NCBI GenBank assembly: GCA_963837945.1
Contig: CAWIQD010000005.1
Coordinates: forward strand, 1 to 64,000
Source: CAVUBL01 sp963837945
Lineage (GTDB): Bacteria; Acidobacteriota; Thermoanaerobaculia; Multivoradales; DATKCC01
Length of the DNA: 64,000 bases
Direction of reading: 5' to 3'
Translations under genes and position numbers: made by a program
The notes under the pieces: generated by a model
The model's database searches: none
What the model was told of the DNA's origin: nothing
Seen by the model: only the letters and a program-made list of their open reading frames with translations
Shown here: positions 31,346-39,159 of the stretch, in pieces
Layout: each line of letters starts with the position of its first letter
Numbering within the stretch: the stretch's first letter is position 1

Positions 31346-32110
31346 ATGGCGGCCGGCTACGACGCTTCCTTCACCTCCGGCTCGGTCGGCGCCCGCCTGC
31401 GCGCGGCCGTCCGGCGCCGCCTCGACGCGCGCTTCGCGCCCGGGCATTCGATCGTCGACCTGGGCTGTGGGACCGGCGAGGACGCCCTGCATCTGGCCGG
31501 CCGCGGCGTCCACGTGCTGGCCGCCGACCGCTCCGAGGCGATGGTCGCCACCGCGCGGCGCAAGGCCGAGGCCGCCGGCCTCGGGGCGCTCGTCACCACC
31601 CGAGCGGTCGCCATCGAGCAACTCGCGGCGGAGCTCGCCGCCTCCCCTCCGGAGCCGCCGTTCGACGGCGCCCTCTCGAACTTCGGCGCGCTCAACTGCC
31701 TGGCGGACCTGGGCGCCGTCGCCGCGGGCCTGGCGGCGGCCGTCCGGCCCGGGGGCCGGGTCTTCCTTGTCGTCATGGGGCCGGCGGTGCCCTGGGAGTG
31801 GCTCTGGTTCCTGTCGCGCGGCGAGCCGGGCAAGGCGTTCCGGCGCTGGCGCCGCGGCGGCGTCGACTGGCGCGGCCTGACCGTCCGCTACCCGACGCCG
31901 GGAGCCGTTCGCCGGGCCTTCGCCCCGGGCTTCCGGCGGCGCGCGCTGGCCGCCGTCGGAGCCCTCTTGCCCCCGACCTACGCCGAGGCCTGGGCGGCGC
32001 GCCACCCCCGCCTGCTCGACCGCCTCGACCGGTGGGAGCGGCGGCTCGAGGCCGTGCCCCCGCTTCCCTGGCTGGCCGACCACTACCTGCTGGAGCTCGA
32101 GCGGCGATGA
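31346..32110 (+). CDS. Class I SAM-dependent methyltransferase
   Basis: A 254-residue methyltransferase with the SAM-binding motif SIVDLGCGTGEDALHLA (about residues 34-50) and the acidic strand VLAADRSEAM. The catalytic-side segment is FDGALSNFGALNCLADL, and the motif III-like region is VRPGGRVFLVVMG. The C-terminal helical cap contains a WEWLWFLSRGEP segment. The substrate is unknown. Layout and cap resemble the minus-strand methyltransferase at 41544-42380 (shared FxGLNxLxDL/FGALNCLADL and late-region patterns), so the locus has a related pair on opposite strands. Its TGA overlaps the ATG of the next radical SAM gene. Confidence 0.85.
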   Translation: MAAGYDASFTSGSVGARLRAAVRRRLDARFAPGHSIVDLGCGTGEDALHLAGRGVHVLAADRSEAMVATARRKAEAAGLGALVTTRAVAIEQLAAELAASPPEPPFDGALSNFGALNCLADLGAVAAGLAAAVRPGGRVFLVVMGPAVPWEWLWFLSRGEPGKAFRRWRRGGVDWRGLTVRYPTPGAVRRAFAPGFRRRALAAVGALLPPTYAEAWAARHPRLLDRLDRWERRLEAVPPLPWLADHYLLELERR

Positions 32111-33180
32111 CCGAGCTCGCGCCGGCCCCGGTCCCCACCCACGGCGCTCACGCGGCGCCGCCCCTGCCGCGGCGCGATCCGGTCACCGAGCTGCCGATCC
32201 TCATCCTGTATCCGCACAGCCGCTGCAACTGCCGCTGCCTGATGTGCGACATCTGGCGGGTGACGACCCGGGAGGAGATCTCGACCGAGGACGTCGCGGC
32301 CTGGCTCGCCGAGTGGCGGAGCCTCGGCGTCGAGCGGGTGGTGCTCTCCGGCGGCGAGCCGCTCCTGCACTCGCGCTGCGCCGAGCTCGGCGCGCTGCTG
32401 CGGGGGGCGGGCATCGGGGTGACGCTGCTCAGCACCGGCCTGCTCCTCGAGCGCCGGGCCGCCGGGCTCGCGGCCTGGTGCGACGACGTGATCGTCAGCC
32501 TGGACGGGCCGCGCGAGATCCACGATCGGATCCGCAACGTCCCGCGGGCCTTCGACAAGCTCGCGCGCGGCGTCGCCGCGGTGCGCTCGGCGGCGCCCGG
32601 GATCGCCGTCTCCGGGCGCTCGACCGTGCAGCGCGAGAACTTCCGCTTCCTGCGCGCGACGGTGGCCGCGGCCCACGAGATCGGCCTCGACCGGATCAGC
32701 TTCCTGGCGGCGGACGTCTCGAGCGAGGCCTTCAACCGGCCGGGCGGCTGGGAGGCCGAGCGCGCCGGCCAGGTGGCCCTCGCCGAAAGCGACCTGCCGG
32801 CGCTCGCGGCGGAGCTCGCGGCGCTCGCCGCCGAGCGCGCCGCGGACTTCGCTTCCGGGTTCATCGCCGAGAGCGCCGCCAAGCTCGACGACAAGCTCTA
32901 CCGCTACTTCGCGGCGCTCGCGGGCCACGGCGAGCTGCGGCCGGTCGAGTGCAACGCGCCCTGGGTCTCGAGCGTCATCGAGACCGACGGCACGGTGCGC
33001 CCCTGCTTCTTCCAGCCGCCGCTCGGCAACGTCCACGAGGCCGGGAGCCTGGGCGCGGTCCTCAACTCGCCCGCGGCGCTCGCCTGGCGGGCCGGCCTCG
33101 ACACCCACCGGGACGAGGTGTGCCGCCGGTGCGTGTGCTCGCTCCAGCTGCGCCAGAGCGGCGCCGAGGGGGCGTCATGA
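32107..33180 (+). CDS. Radical SAM protein with SPASM-like C-terminal cysteines
   Basis: A 357-residue enzyme. Cluster motif CNCRCLMC has cysteines C40, C44 and C47. GGEPLLH is the classic GGE SAM-amino-group motif, and VIVSLDGPREIHDRIR is a standard SPASM-family segment. The C-terminal third has additional cysteines (ECNAPW, then RPCFFQPPLGN, then CRRCVCSL) in the pattern that ligates auxiliary clusters. SPASM enzymes commonly modify ribosomal peptides or act as protein maturases. No cobalamin domain is present, unlike the flanking radical SAM genes. It is coupled by ATGA overlaps on both sides. Confidence 0.88.
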   Translation: MTELAPAPVPTHGAHAAPPLPRRDPVTELPILILYPHSRCNCRCLMCDIWRVTTREEISTEDVAAWLAEWRSLGVERVVLSGGEPLLHSRCAELGALLRGAGIGVTLLSTGLLLERRAAGLAAWCDDVIVSLDGPREIHDRIRNVPRAFDKLARGVAAVRSAAPGIAVSGRSTVQRENFRFLRATVAAAHEIGLDRISFLAADVSSEAFNRPGGWEAERAGQVALAESDLPALAAELAALAAERAADFASGFIAESAAKLDDKLYRYFAALAGHGELRPVECNAPWVSSVIETDGTVRPCFFQPPLGNVHEAGSLGAVLNSPAALAWRAGLDTHRDEVCRRCVCSLQLRQSGAEGAS

Positions 33181-34634
33181 CGAGCGCCGAGCCCGCCGCC
33201 TCCGCCCGCCCGGCCCGCGGCCGGCGGAAGGTCGTCCTCTACAACCCGCACGCCGTCTTCTTCACCATGCCGCTGGCGCTGCTGACGGTGGCCTCGCACC
33301 TCGATCCGGAGCGCTACGAGCCGCGGCTGGTCGACGCGCGCCTGGAGGAGGACCCGGTGGCCGCGGTCCTGGCCGAGCTCGACGACGCCCTCTGCCTGGG
33401 CGTCACGGTCCTCACCGGCGCGCCGATCCAGGACGCGATCCGGATCTCGCGCGCCGCCAAGCGCCACCGCCCGGACCTGCCGGTCGTCTGGGGCGGCTGG
33501 CATCCCTCGATGTTCGGGCTGCCCTGCCTCGAGGAGCCCTCGGTCGACGTGACGGTCCAGGGCCAGGGCGAGGTGACCTTCGCCGAGGTCCTGGAGCGGC
33601 TGGCGGCGGGAGAGAGCCTCGAAGGGTGCCAGGGCACCTGCTACCGGGACGCCGACGGCGTGGCGCGCGCCAACCCCGCCCGGCCGCTGCTGGACCTCAA
33701 CCGCCTGCGGCCCCACGACTACGGCCTGATCGACGTCGAGCGTTACTTCGCCCTCAAGGGCAAGCGCCAGCTCGACTACATCTCGTCGCAGGGGTGCGCC
33801 TTCCGGTGCGCCTTCTGCGCCGATCCGTTCGTCTACGAGCGCAAGTGGAGCGGCCTCGAGCCCGAGCGGATGGCGAGCGAGCTCGAGGCGCTGTGGCGGC
33901 GTCACCGCTTCGCCGACGTCAACTTCCAGGACGAGACCTTCTTCACCTACGCCAAGCGGGTCGAGGCCTTCGCCGACGAGCTCATCCGGCGCGAGCTGCC
34001 TTTCACCTGGGCGGCGACGATGCGTGCCGACCAGTGCCAGCGGCTGCCCGAGGAGGTGTTCGCCAAGTGCAAGCGCTCGGGGCTGCGGCGGGTGCTGGTC
34101 GGAGTCGAGACCGGCTCGCCGGAGATGCTCGAGCGCATCCGCAAGGACATCAAGCTCGAGCAGGTCTTCTTCGCCGCCGAGCGCTGCCGGCGCCACGGCG
34201 TGGCGGTGAACTTCCCGTTCATCGTCGGCTTCCCCGAGGAGAGCGACGAGAGCGTGGCGGCGACCCTGGAGGTCGCCAAGCGCCTGCGCTCGATGAGCCC
34301 CGACTTCCAGACCCCGATCTTCTACTTCAAGCCCTACCCCGGGACCTCGATCACCGACGAGGCGGTGCGCAAGGGCTTCGCCCTGCCGTGCGACCTCGAG
34401 CAGTGGTCGGGCTTCGACTTCGTCGGCTCGGTCGGCGGCCCCTGGGTGTCGCCCGAGAAGTTCCGCCTCGTCGAGCGCTTCAAGTTCTACCAGCAGGTGG
34501 CCTGGGACCGCGTCTCGCCCTGGACCCGGCCGGTGCAGGGGATCGCCCGCTGGCGCTGCCGGAACGACGTCTACGCGCTGCCGGTCGAGAAGGTGCTCTC
34601 GCACTGGCTCCGGCCGCCCGTGGAACTGAGCTGA
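33177..34634 (+). CDS. B12-binding-type radical SAM protein 3
   Basis: A 485-residue protein, the last gene of the plus-strand operon. The N-terminal domain (VVLYNPHAVFFTMPLALLTV, then VVWGGWHPS, then VQGQGEVTFAEVLE) is a clear cobalamin-binding-type Rossmann fold. The cluster motif is QGCAFRCAFCADP (C207, C211, C214). Further landmarks are DVNFQDETFFTY, VLVGVETGSPEMLERIRKD and PFIVGFPEESDES. The style (WGGWHP, QGEGE-like loop) resembles the BchE/hopanoid-modifying branch and the minus-strand enzyme at 39160-40710. Its end overlaps the opposing ORF of the sulfotransferase-like gene by 155 bp. Confidence 0.88.
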   Translation: MTSAEPAASARPARGRRKVVLYNPHAVFFTMPLALLTVASHLDPERYEPRLVDARLEEDPVAAVLAELDDALCLGVTVLTGAPIQDAIRISRAAKRHRPDLPVVWGGWHPSMFGLPCLEEPSVDVTVQGQGEVTFAEVLERLAAGESLEGCQGTCYRDADGVARANPARPLLDLNRLRPHDYGLIDVERYFALKGKRQLDYISSQGCAFRCAFCADPFVYERKWSGLEPERMASELEALWRRHRFADVNFQDETFFTYAKRVEAFADELIRRELPFTWAATMRADQCQRLPEEVFAKCKRSGLRRVLVGVETGSPEMLERIRKDIKLEQVFFAAERCRRHGVAVNFPFIVGFPEESDESVAATLEVAKRLRSMSPDFQTPIFYFKPYPGTSITDEAVRKGFALPCDLEQWSGFDFVGSVGGPWVSPEKFRLVERFKFYQQVAWDRVSPWTRPVQGIARWRCRNDVYALPVEKVLSHWLRPPVELS

Positions 34635-35373
34635 CAGGATGCCCCCCGCAACCCCTCGCTCCCCTTCCCACCCCACGCCCGCTTCCCCGGGTCAGTCGGG
34701 GGCGAAGCTCGCGGCAGAGTGCGGCGATCCGGCGGTAGCCTTCGGTCTCGCGCCGGGCGAGGACCTCGCCTCGGATGTTGCGGAAGGTCTCGTCCAGGTA
34801 GGGCGGCACCGGGACGGGAGCGCCGTCGTAGAGCTTCGAGAGGGCGGCGGCGAGCGCCTCCTCGCCCGAGACCAGGTCGTCGAAGCGCACGGCGACCCCC
34901 GGGAGCGCGGCGAGCGCCTCGCGGGCGCGGGCGAGACCCTCGACCAGCGCCCGCTCGGACCCTGGCGCGGCTCCGTTCGCGGCCTGCGCCGGGTAGAGCC
35001 AGCTCCGCGCCAGCATGTTGTGGGCGACCTCGGCGAGCGGGCGCTCGATCTTGAGCACCTTGCAGCCGCTCGCGGGCAGCCACGCGGCGGTGACGAAGGG
35101 CTGGACGACGTCCTTGTAGGCGAAGCCGTGGGGCCTCGCCGCCTGGCCGAGGAGCGCCACCAGGCCCTCGTACTGCTCGGCCCGGCGCTCCGGATGGGTG
35201 AACTTCAGGAGGTCGAAGGGACCGGCCTCGGGCAGGCAGGTGTAGCGGTCGAAGTTGAGGATCTCGCCGTCGGAGGTCCAGGTCGGCTCCGCGAGGCCGA
35301 GGGCCGCCCGCGCCAGGTGGTAGACGCGGGTCGAGAGGGAGCGGGGCAGCGAGACGACGAACAGCGACCTCAC
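34480..35373 (-). CDS. Sulfotransferase-like P-loop protein with repeat-derived C-terminal tail
   Basis: A GTG start at 35373 preceded by GGGAGG. The front, LFVVSLPRSLSTRVYHLARA, matches the sulfotransferase PAPS-binding loop (PRSGT/ST). KVLKIERPLAEVAHNMLARS resembles the second PAPS motif, in which an R/S contact region follows a strand. About 220 residues look like normal coding sequence, ending near LCRELRPRL. The frame then runs through inverted repeat copy 3 and 155 bp antisense to radical SAM 3 before stopping at 34480, giving about 70 low-complexity R/G/A/P residues. The original stop was probably lost when the repeat arrived. Sulfotransferases decorate glycans, lipids or peptides. Last gene of the minus-strand operon. 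Confidence 0.65.
   Translation of the reverse strand: MRSLFVVSLPRSLSTRVYHLARAALGLAEPTWTSDGEILNFDRYTCLPEAGPFDLLKFTHPERRAEQYEGLVALLGQAARPHGFAYKDVVQPFVTAAWLPASGCKVLKIERPLAEVAHNMLARSWLYPAQAANGAAPGSERALVEGLARAREALAALPGVAVRFDDLVSGEEALAAALSKLYDGAPVPVPPYLDETFRNIRGEVLARRETEGYRRIAALCRELRPRLTRGSGRGVGRGARGCGGHPVSSVPRAAGASARAPSRPAARRRRSGSASGRSPAPAGSRARRGPRPPAGRT
34636..34675 (-). repeat. Dispersed hairpin repeat, copy 3 (inverted, partial)
   Basis: Read on the minus strand it gives GGGGTGGGAAGGGGAGCGAG then GGGTTGCGGGGGGCATCC, matching the right half of copy 1. The left arm of the hairpin is missing or diverged. It begins directly after the stop of radical SAM gene 3 and lies inside the open tail of the sulfotransferase-like gene. 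Confidence 0.7.
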
Positions 35374-35415
35374 GCCGCCCGCCTCCCGTCACCCGCGATC
35401 GGCGCGGGACGGCGC

Positions 35416-35709
35416 TCAGACGACGGTGGTGATGCCCGACCCGAGGAGGCCCGAGCCACCGACGCCGGACCCGTGGGTCCCCGAGCCGTTCGTCCCCGAG
35501 CCGTGGCTCCCGGACCCGTTGGTCCCCGACCCGTTCGTCCCGGAGCCATTGGTGCCGGACCCGTGCATCCCGGACCCGTTGGTGCCGGAACCGTGCGTCC
35601 CCGACCCGTTGGTCCCGGACCCGTTGGTGCCCGACCCGGGAGTCGCTCCTCCGCCTCCGTTGGGACCGTAGAGAATCCCCCCGGGCGGGTTGACATAGGT
35701 GATGCCCAT
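35416..35709 (-). CDS. GSGxx pentapeptide-repeat small protein (candidate modified-peptide precursor)
   Basis: A 97-residue protein of no family known to me. A 24-residue front (MGITYVNPPGGILYGPNG and GGGATP) is followed by 14 perfect GSGxx units (residues 25-94): GSGTN seven times, GSGTH twice, and one each of GSGMH, GSGSH, GSGVG, GSGLL and GSGIT, ending TTVV. There is no cysteine and no signal peptide. The DNA is a 15-bp tandem repeat. AGGAGG at 35717-35722 with a 7-base spacer supports this strand over the antisense proline-rich frame. It lies between the glycosyltransferase and sulfotransferase-like genes of an operon with a B12-type radical SAM and an HprK-like kinase. A leader-plus-repetitive-core layout suggests a ribosomal peptide substrate; a structural glycine-rich surface protein is the alternative. 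Confidence 0.7.
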   Translation of the reverse strand: MGITYVNPPGGILYGPNGGGGATPGSGTNGSGTNGSGTHGSGTNGSGMHGSGTNGSGTNGSGTNGSGSHGSGTNGSGTHGSGVGGSGLLGSGITTVV

Positions 35710-35716
35710 GGCCCCC

Positions 35717-35722
35717 CTCCTG
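35717..35722 (-). promoter_or_regulatory. Ribosome binding site of the GSGxx gene
   Basis: A perfect AGGAGG on the minus strand, 7 bases before the ATG at 35709. It is the best ribosome binding site I see near this junction and decides strand and start for a repetitive gene that is open in both directions. The 100-bp gap upstream contains a less GC-rich stretch (TAGTATGAAACGATTCGA on the minus strand) that could hold a separate promoter. Confidence 0.65.
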
Positions 35723-35816
35723 GCAGCGGCTTCGTTCGGACCGTCTCTCCGGGCCGACTCGATCGCCGTGTCGTCGAATCGAATCGTTTCATACTACAGC
35801 GTTGAACGCGAAAAGT

Positions 35817-37109
35817 CTACGGTTCTCCCGCGAGCACGCTCTGGAAGACCCGGTGCCATCGCTCGGCGACGTTCTCCCACCGGTAGTCCGCCTGGGTCGC
35901 CGTGCGGTAGGAGGCCTCCGAGAGCGAGGCGAGGAGCCCGCGGTCGTCGTAGAGCCGCCCCAGGCCGGCGGCTACCGCCTCCGGCGCCACCAGCTTGCCC
36001 TCCGTCAGGATTCGTTCCGCCACCAGCGTGACCGCGGGCTCGATCAGGAGGGCCGCGCCGTCCCACAGCTCCTCGCAGGCGCTGTGCCGCGGCATCACCT
36101 GGGCGGCGCCGGTGGCGGCGTGCTCGAACGAGACCAGACCCCAGCCCTCTCCCAGCGACGTGTTGAGGCCCACCTCGCAGGCGTTGTAGATCCGGTTGAG
36201 CATCTCGTCGGGCACGCCCGGCGTCCCGTTCACGGCGCTGGTGAGGATCACGCGGTCCTCGATGCCGTAGCGCCGGGCGAGCTCCGGGATGTTCCAGCCG
36301 AGGTCTTCGACGCCCATGTGGAGGTAGAGCGCGACGTCGGCGGGCCGTTCGCGGGCGAAGAGCGAGAAGGCGCGGAGCGTCACGTCGATCCGCTTGCGCG
36401 GCTGGTTCCGGTTGCCGTTGAAGACGAAGAAGCCGTCCCAGAGGTCGGGACGGCCGGGCAGCAGCTCCCGGCGGAGCTCGACGCGCCGGTGGTGCGCGTC
36501 GCGGCCGTCGCCGGCCAGCGGGTAGAAGCGGTCGGTGTCGACGCCGTGGGGGATCACCTCCACGTCGCCGAAGGCAAAGCCCGGGTCGCCGCGGCGCAGC
36601 TCCGCGAGGGCGTCGGTCACCTCGCGCCGCCCGAAGCGAGTGTAGGTCACCAGGCGGTCGACACCGCGCAGCTTCTCGAGCAACGACGGCCGGATCGGCC
36701 CGGCGTCGACCGGGCAGTACATGACGATCTTGAGCTCGCCGAAGAACTCCCGGAGCTGGTCCATGTAGCCGGCGAGCACCCAGACGTCGTTGAGCGCCCA
36801 GACCAGGTGCGGCCGGACCAGCCGCACCAGCCCCTTGAGCCGGTTGGTCCCGGACGGGTCGCCCTCGGCGCTCGCGGGGTAGATCCGCCAGCCGAGGTCG
36901 TGGGGATCGCCGAAATAGTTGAGCCCCACGTGGTGGAACTCGTAGCGGTCCTGGAGGCGCTCGATGAGGCTGTGGAGGACGCGCGCGAACCCGGTCGAGG
37001 CGATGGCGTCGCCGACGACCAGCACCCGCGGGCGCTCGGAGGACTTGGGCGGCGGGGCGCCGGCCCGCTTGGGCCTGGTGGGCGGCGGCGTGGTGCGCGG
37101 GCGCTTCAC
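35817..37109 (-). CDS. Glycosyltransferase, GT4-like
   Basis: A 430-residue GT-B enzyme. The start is a GTG (MKRPRTTPPP) whose GTGA overlaps the upstream nucleotidyltransferase stop. The first 25 residues are basic and disordered. The fold begins RVLVVGDAIASTGFARVLHS, and the inter-domain segment VEVIPHGVDTDRFYPL is typical. The C-domain shows FFVFNGNRNQPRKRIDVTLR and CEVGLNTSLGEGWGLVSFEH, the acidic donor-binding motif. Donor and acceptor are unknown. It is encoded just upstream of the GSGxx protein, whose Thr/Ser/Asn-rich repeats would be plausible acceptor sites; that pairing is inference from gene order. Confidence 0.85.
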   Translation of the reverse strand: MKRPRTTPPPTRPKRAGAPPPKSSERPRVLVVGDAIASTGFARVLHSLIERLQDRYEFHHVGLNYFGDPHDLGWRIYPASAEGDPSGTNRLKGLVRLVRPHLVWALNDVWVLAGYMDQLREFFGELKIVMYCPVDAGPIRPSLLEKLRGVDRLVTYTRFGRREVTDALAELRRGDPGFAFGDVEVIPHGVDTDRFYPLAGDGRDAHHRRVELRRELLPGRPDLWDGFFVFNGNRNQPRKRIDVTLRAFSLFARERPADVALYLHMGVEDLGWNIPELARRYGIEDRVILTSAVNGTPGVPDEMLNRIYNACEVGLNTSLGEGWGLVSFEHAATGAAQVMPRHSACEELWDGAALLIEPAVTLVAERILTEGKLVAPEAVAAGLGRLYDDRGLLASLSEASYRTATQADYRWENVAERWHRVFQSVLAGEP

Positions 37110-38086
37110 GTCGCCCTCCAGGGCGTCGGATCGAGGTAGCTCGCGGCGAAGAGGTCGAGGGCGTCGGCCCAGGCGGTGAACGAGGGCGCCAGCCGCCGGG
37201 CCTGGCCGGCGACCAGAGCCGAGGTGCGGTCGCTCGGAAAGTAGCGGTGGAGCAGGGCGAGGGCGGGGTAGACCGCCCGCGGGTCGATCTCTCCCAGCAG
37301 GGTCTCCGGGCGGCCGACCTCCGGGGTCAGGCGGCAAAGGTCGACGAGCTGGAGGAGCCGGAAGGTGTTGAGCAGCACGTGGTGGGTGGTGTGGATCAAC
37401 AGGTGGAGCCAGAGGGTCTCGGTCGAGGGCACCCAGGCGCGCGCCGCGAGGAGGCTCCGGCGCTCGGCCGAGGCCCACATCGGCCCGGTCAGGTCGACCA
37501 CCTCGTCCCGGATCCGCTCGCGGCAGCGCGGATGCACCTCGAGCCGGCGCGGGTTGTCCGGGTGCTCGCAGGTCGGGTCGACCACCTCCTCGTTGTCCGC
37601 TCGGGCGTAGCGGCGGTGCTTCCAGCCCTCGAACGTCCGCCGGTAGCCGAGCTCCTCGAGGAGCCGGTCGCCGGCGGCGGTGTGCTCCTCGGGCAGGAGG
37701 AGGTCGAGGTCGTTCATCGGCCGCTCGCCGGCCTCCCGGTAGTGGCAAGCGAGGAGCACCGCCCCTTTCATCGGCATCAGGGGCACGCCCTCGGCGTCGA
37801 AGCGGGCCAGGATCTCCCGGAGCTCGCCGAGCATGCGCGCGACCCGCTCCCGGTTGCGGCGGTACTGGTGCTCGAGCCAGGAGCAGAGCGGCGGCGGGGC
37901 CTGGCAGAGCGGCGGCGGGGCCGCTCCGTTCGCCGCCAGGCGCAGGTGGAGCAGCGGCGCGACGCCGTGGACCTGGCACGCTTCGCGGAGGCCGGCCTCG
38001 TCCTCGGCCCACGCCGCTCGGAGCGCGACCGTGTCGTCGAGGCCGCGAGCCAACGCTTCGCAGGCCGCGGCCAGCCGGCTCACCAC
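37106..38086 (-). CDS. Nucleotidyltransferase-fold protein (NTP_transf_5-like)
   Basis: About 326 residues from GTG 38086 (MVSRLAAACEALARGL), which overlaps the restored stop of the HprK-like gene. The core nucleotidyltransferase signature is PLMPMKGAVLLACHYREAGE followed by RPMNDLDLLLPEE, in which the D-x-D pair would bind metal. The C-terminal half is helical with TLWLHLLIHTTHHVLLNTFR. This family often neighbours HprK-like kinases and PqqD-like proteins in gene clusters of unknown chemistry (family knowledge from memory). It could transfer a nucleotide to a peptide, sugar or protein. The stop overlaps the next gene's GTG. Confidence 0.8.
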   Translation of the reverse strand: MVSRLAAACEALARGLDDTVALRAAWAEDEAGLREACQVHGVAPLLHLRLAANGAAPPPLCQAPPPLCSWLEHQYRRNRERVARMLGELREILARFDAEGVPLMPMKGAVLLACHYREAGERPMNDLDLLLPEEHTAAGDRLLEELGYRRTFEGWKHRRYARADNEEVVDPTCEHPDNPRRLEVHPRCRERIRDEVVDLTGPMWASAERRSLLAARAWVPSTETLWLHLLIHTTHHVLLNTFRLLQLVDLCRLTPEVGRPETLLGEIDPRAVYPALALLHRYFPSDRTSALVAGQARRLAPSFTAWADALDLFAASYLDPTPWRAT

Positions 38087-39058
38087 CAGGCTCCCGCGAC
38101 CAGCTCCTCCAGCAGGCCGACCGCGCGGTCGACGTCGTCGCCGAAGCGCGAGGCCGTAGAGGCGGCCGGCAAGCAGGGGCGCGACCGCCTCGTCGTAGCG
38201 CGGCCGCTCGTGCTCCCGGCTGGCACCGCCCCGCCGCCAGCGCTCCAGGGCTTGGGCGGCCGAGAGCTCCTCGATCCGGCTGGTGCCGCCCGGCGCGCGC
38301 CGCAGCAGCACGACGGCGCCCGGCCGGGCCGAGACCGTGGTGCTGCCGGGGCTCAGCCGCTCGAGATCGACCTCGATCTTGGTCTCGCCGTTGATCTGCA
38401 CCGAGGGGCGATGGCCGGCGAGGTCGGGAAACAGCGTCCCGGCGTCCGGGAGCATGCGGAACGCCCAGGGCGCGCCCCACCAGCGGGCTTCGCCGGTCGG
38501 GCCGGGAGCCAGCCAGACGACGTCCTCGGCGAGGGCCCGGAAGCCCGCGCGGGCGGCGGCGAAGGCGAGGGTCGTCTTGCCCTCGCCGCTCGGCGCGCGC
38601 AGCAGCAGCCCGCGACCGTCCCGGGCCAGGGCGGCGGCGTGGATCCCCACGAAGCCCCGGTGCTCGAGCATGAAGAAGAGGGCGAGGTCGAGGAAGTGCC
38701 AGCGGAAGAACGCCGGGTTGGCGAGCGTCGCGGGCGAGAAGCAGCCGAAGGCATGGCCGGCCGCGCAGTCGGCCACCAGGGTCGAGCCCCGGCCGGTCGT
38801 CTGGTAGACGAGCGGCCCGTCGCTGCGCAGCACCGGCTCTCCCGGGGGGCCGTCGTCGACCGAGTGCGCGAAGAGCCGGAAGACGAGATCGGGCACGCGC
38901 GGGCGCGGTGGCTCGCCGAACCCCCGGAAAGACGCCCGGCCGGCCGCCTGGATCGCCGGGCTGTCGGTCACCAGGTGGAGGGTGAGCCCCATGGGCCGGA
39001 ACCAATCCTCGAGCAGCTGCCCGCGGCGGGCCGCGTCAGGGGCCTCGAAGTCGGCCAC
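38080..39058 (-). CDS. HPr-kinase-related P-loop kinase, frameshifted near its end
   Basis: About 320 residues. The Walker A loop is LLLRAPSGEGKTTLAFAAAR, followed by GFRALAEDVVWLAPG, as in HprK/phosphoenolpyruvate-carboxykinase-like folds. GFVGIHAAALARDGRG precedes it. The start is uncertain: GTG 39058 (VADFEAPDAARRGQ) or ATG 38992 (MGLTLHLVTDSPA). Near 38146 the coding signal moves one base: the long frame gives LRRRRRPRGR, whereas the shifted frame gives FGDDVDRAVGLLEELVAGAW and a TGA at 38080-38082 that overlaps the next gene's GTG. I read the shift as recent or a sequencing error, not as a true fusion to the nucleotidyltransferase. It resembles HprK-rel-A-type proteins; the phospho-acceptor is unknown. 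Confidence 0.75.
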
Positions 39059-39078
39059 GGTCGCGTTCGTCGGGTCCT

Positions 39079-39112
39079 CCCTCGAGGGGGGAAGGGGACG
39101 CCCCCGCCCTGA
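39079..39112 (-). repeat. Dispersed hairpin repeat, copy 4 (inverted half copy)
   Basis: Read on the minus strand: CGGGGGCGTCCCCTTCCCCC then CTCGAGG. This matches the left half of copy 1 only. It sits between the B12-type radical SAM gene and the HprK-like gene. Confidence 0.5.
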
Positions 39113-39159
39113 GGCGAGCGGAGGTGTGCCGGGCTTCGACAGAGGGGGTCCCCAGGCCA

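Noticed and set aside
35426..35671. Proline-rich PEPxVPDP repeat protein on the plus strand
   Set aside because: It is the antisense of the GSGxx gene. Only the minus strand has a good ribosome binding site (AGGAGG at 35717-35722) and sits in line with an operon.
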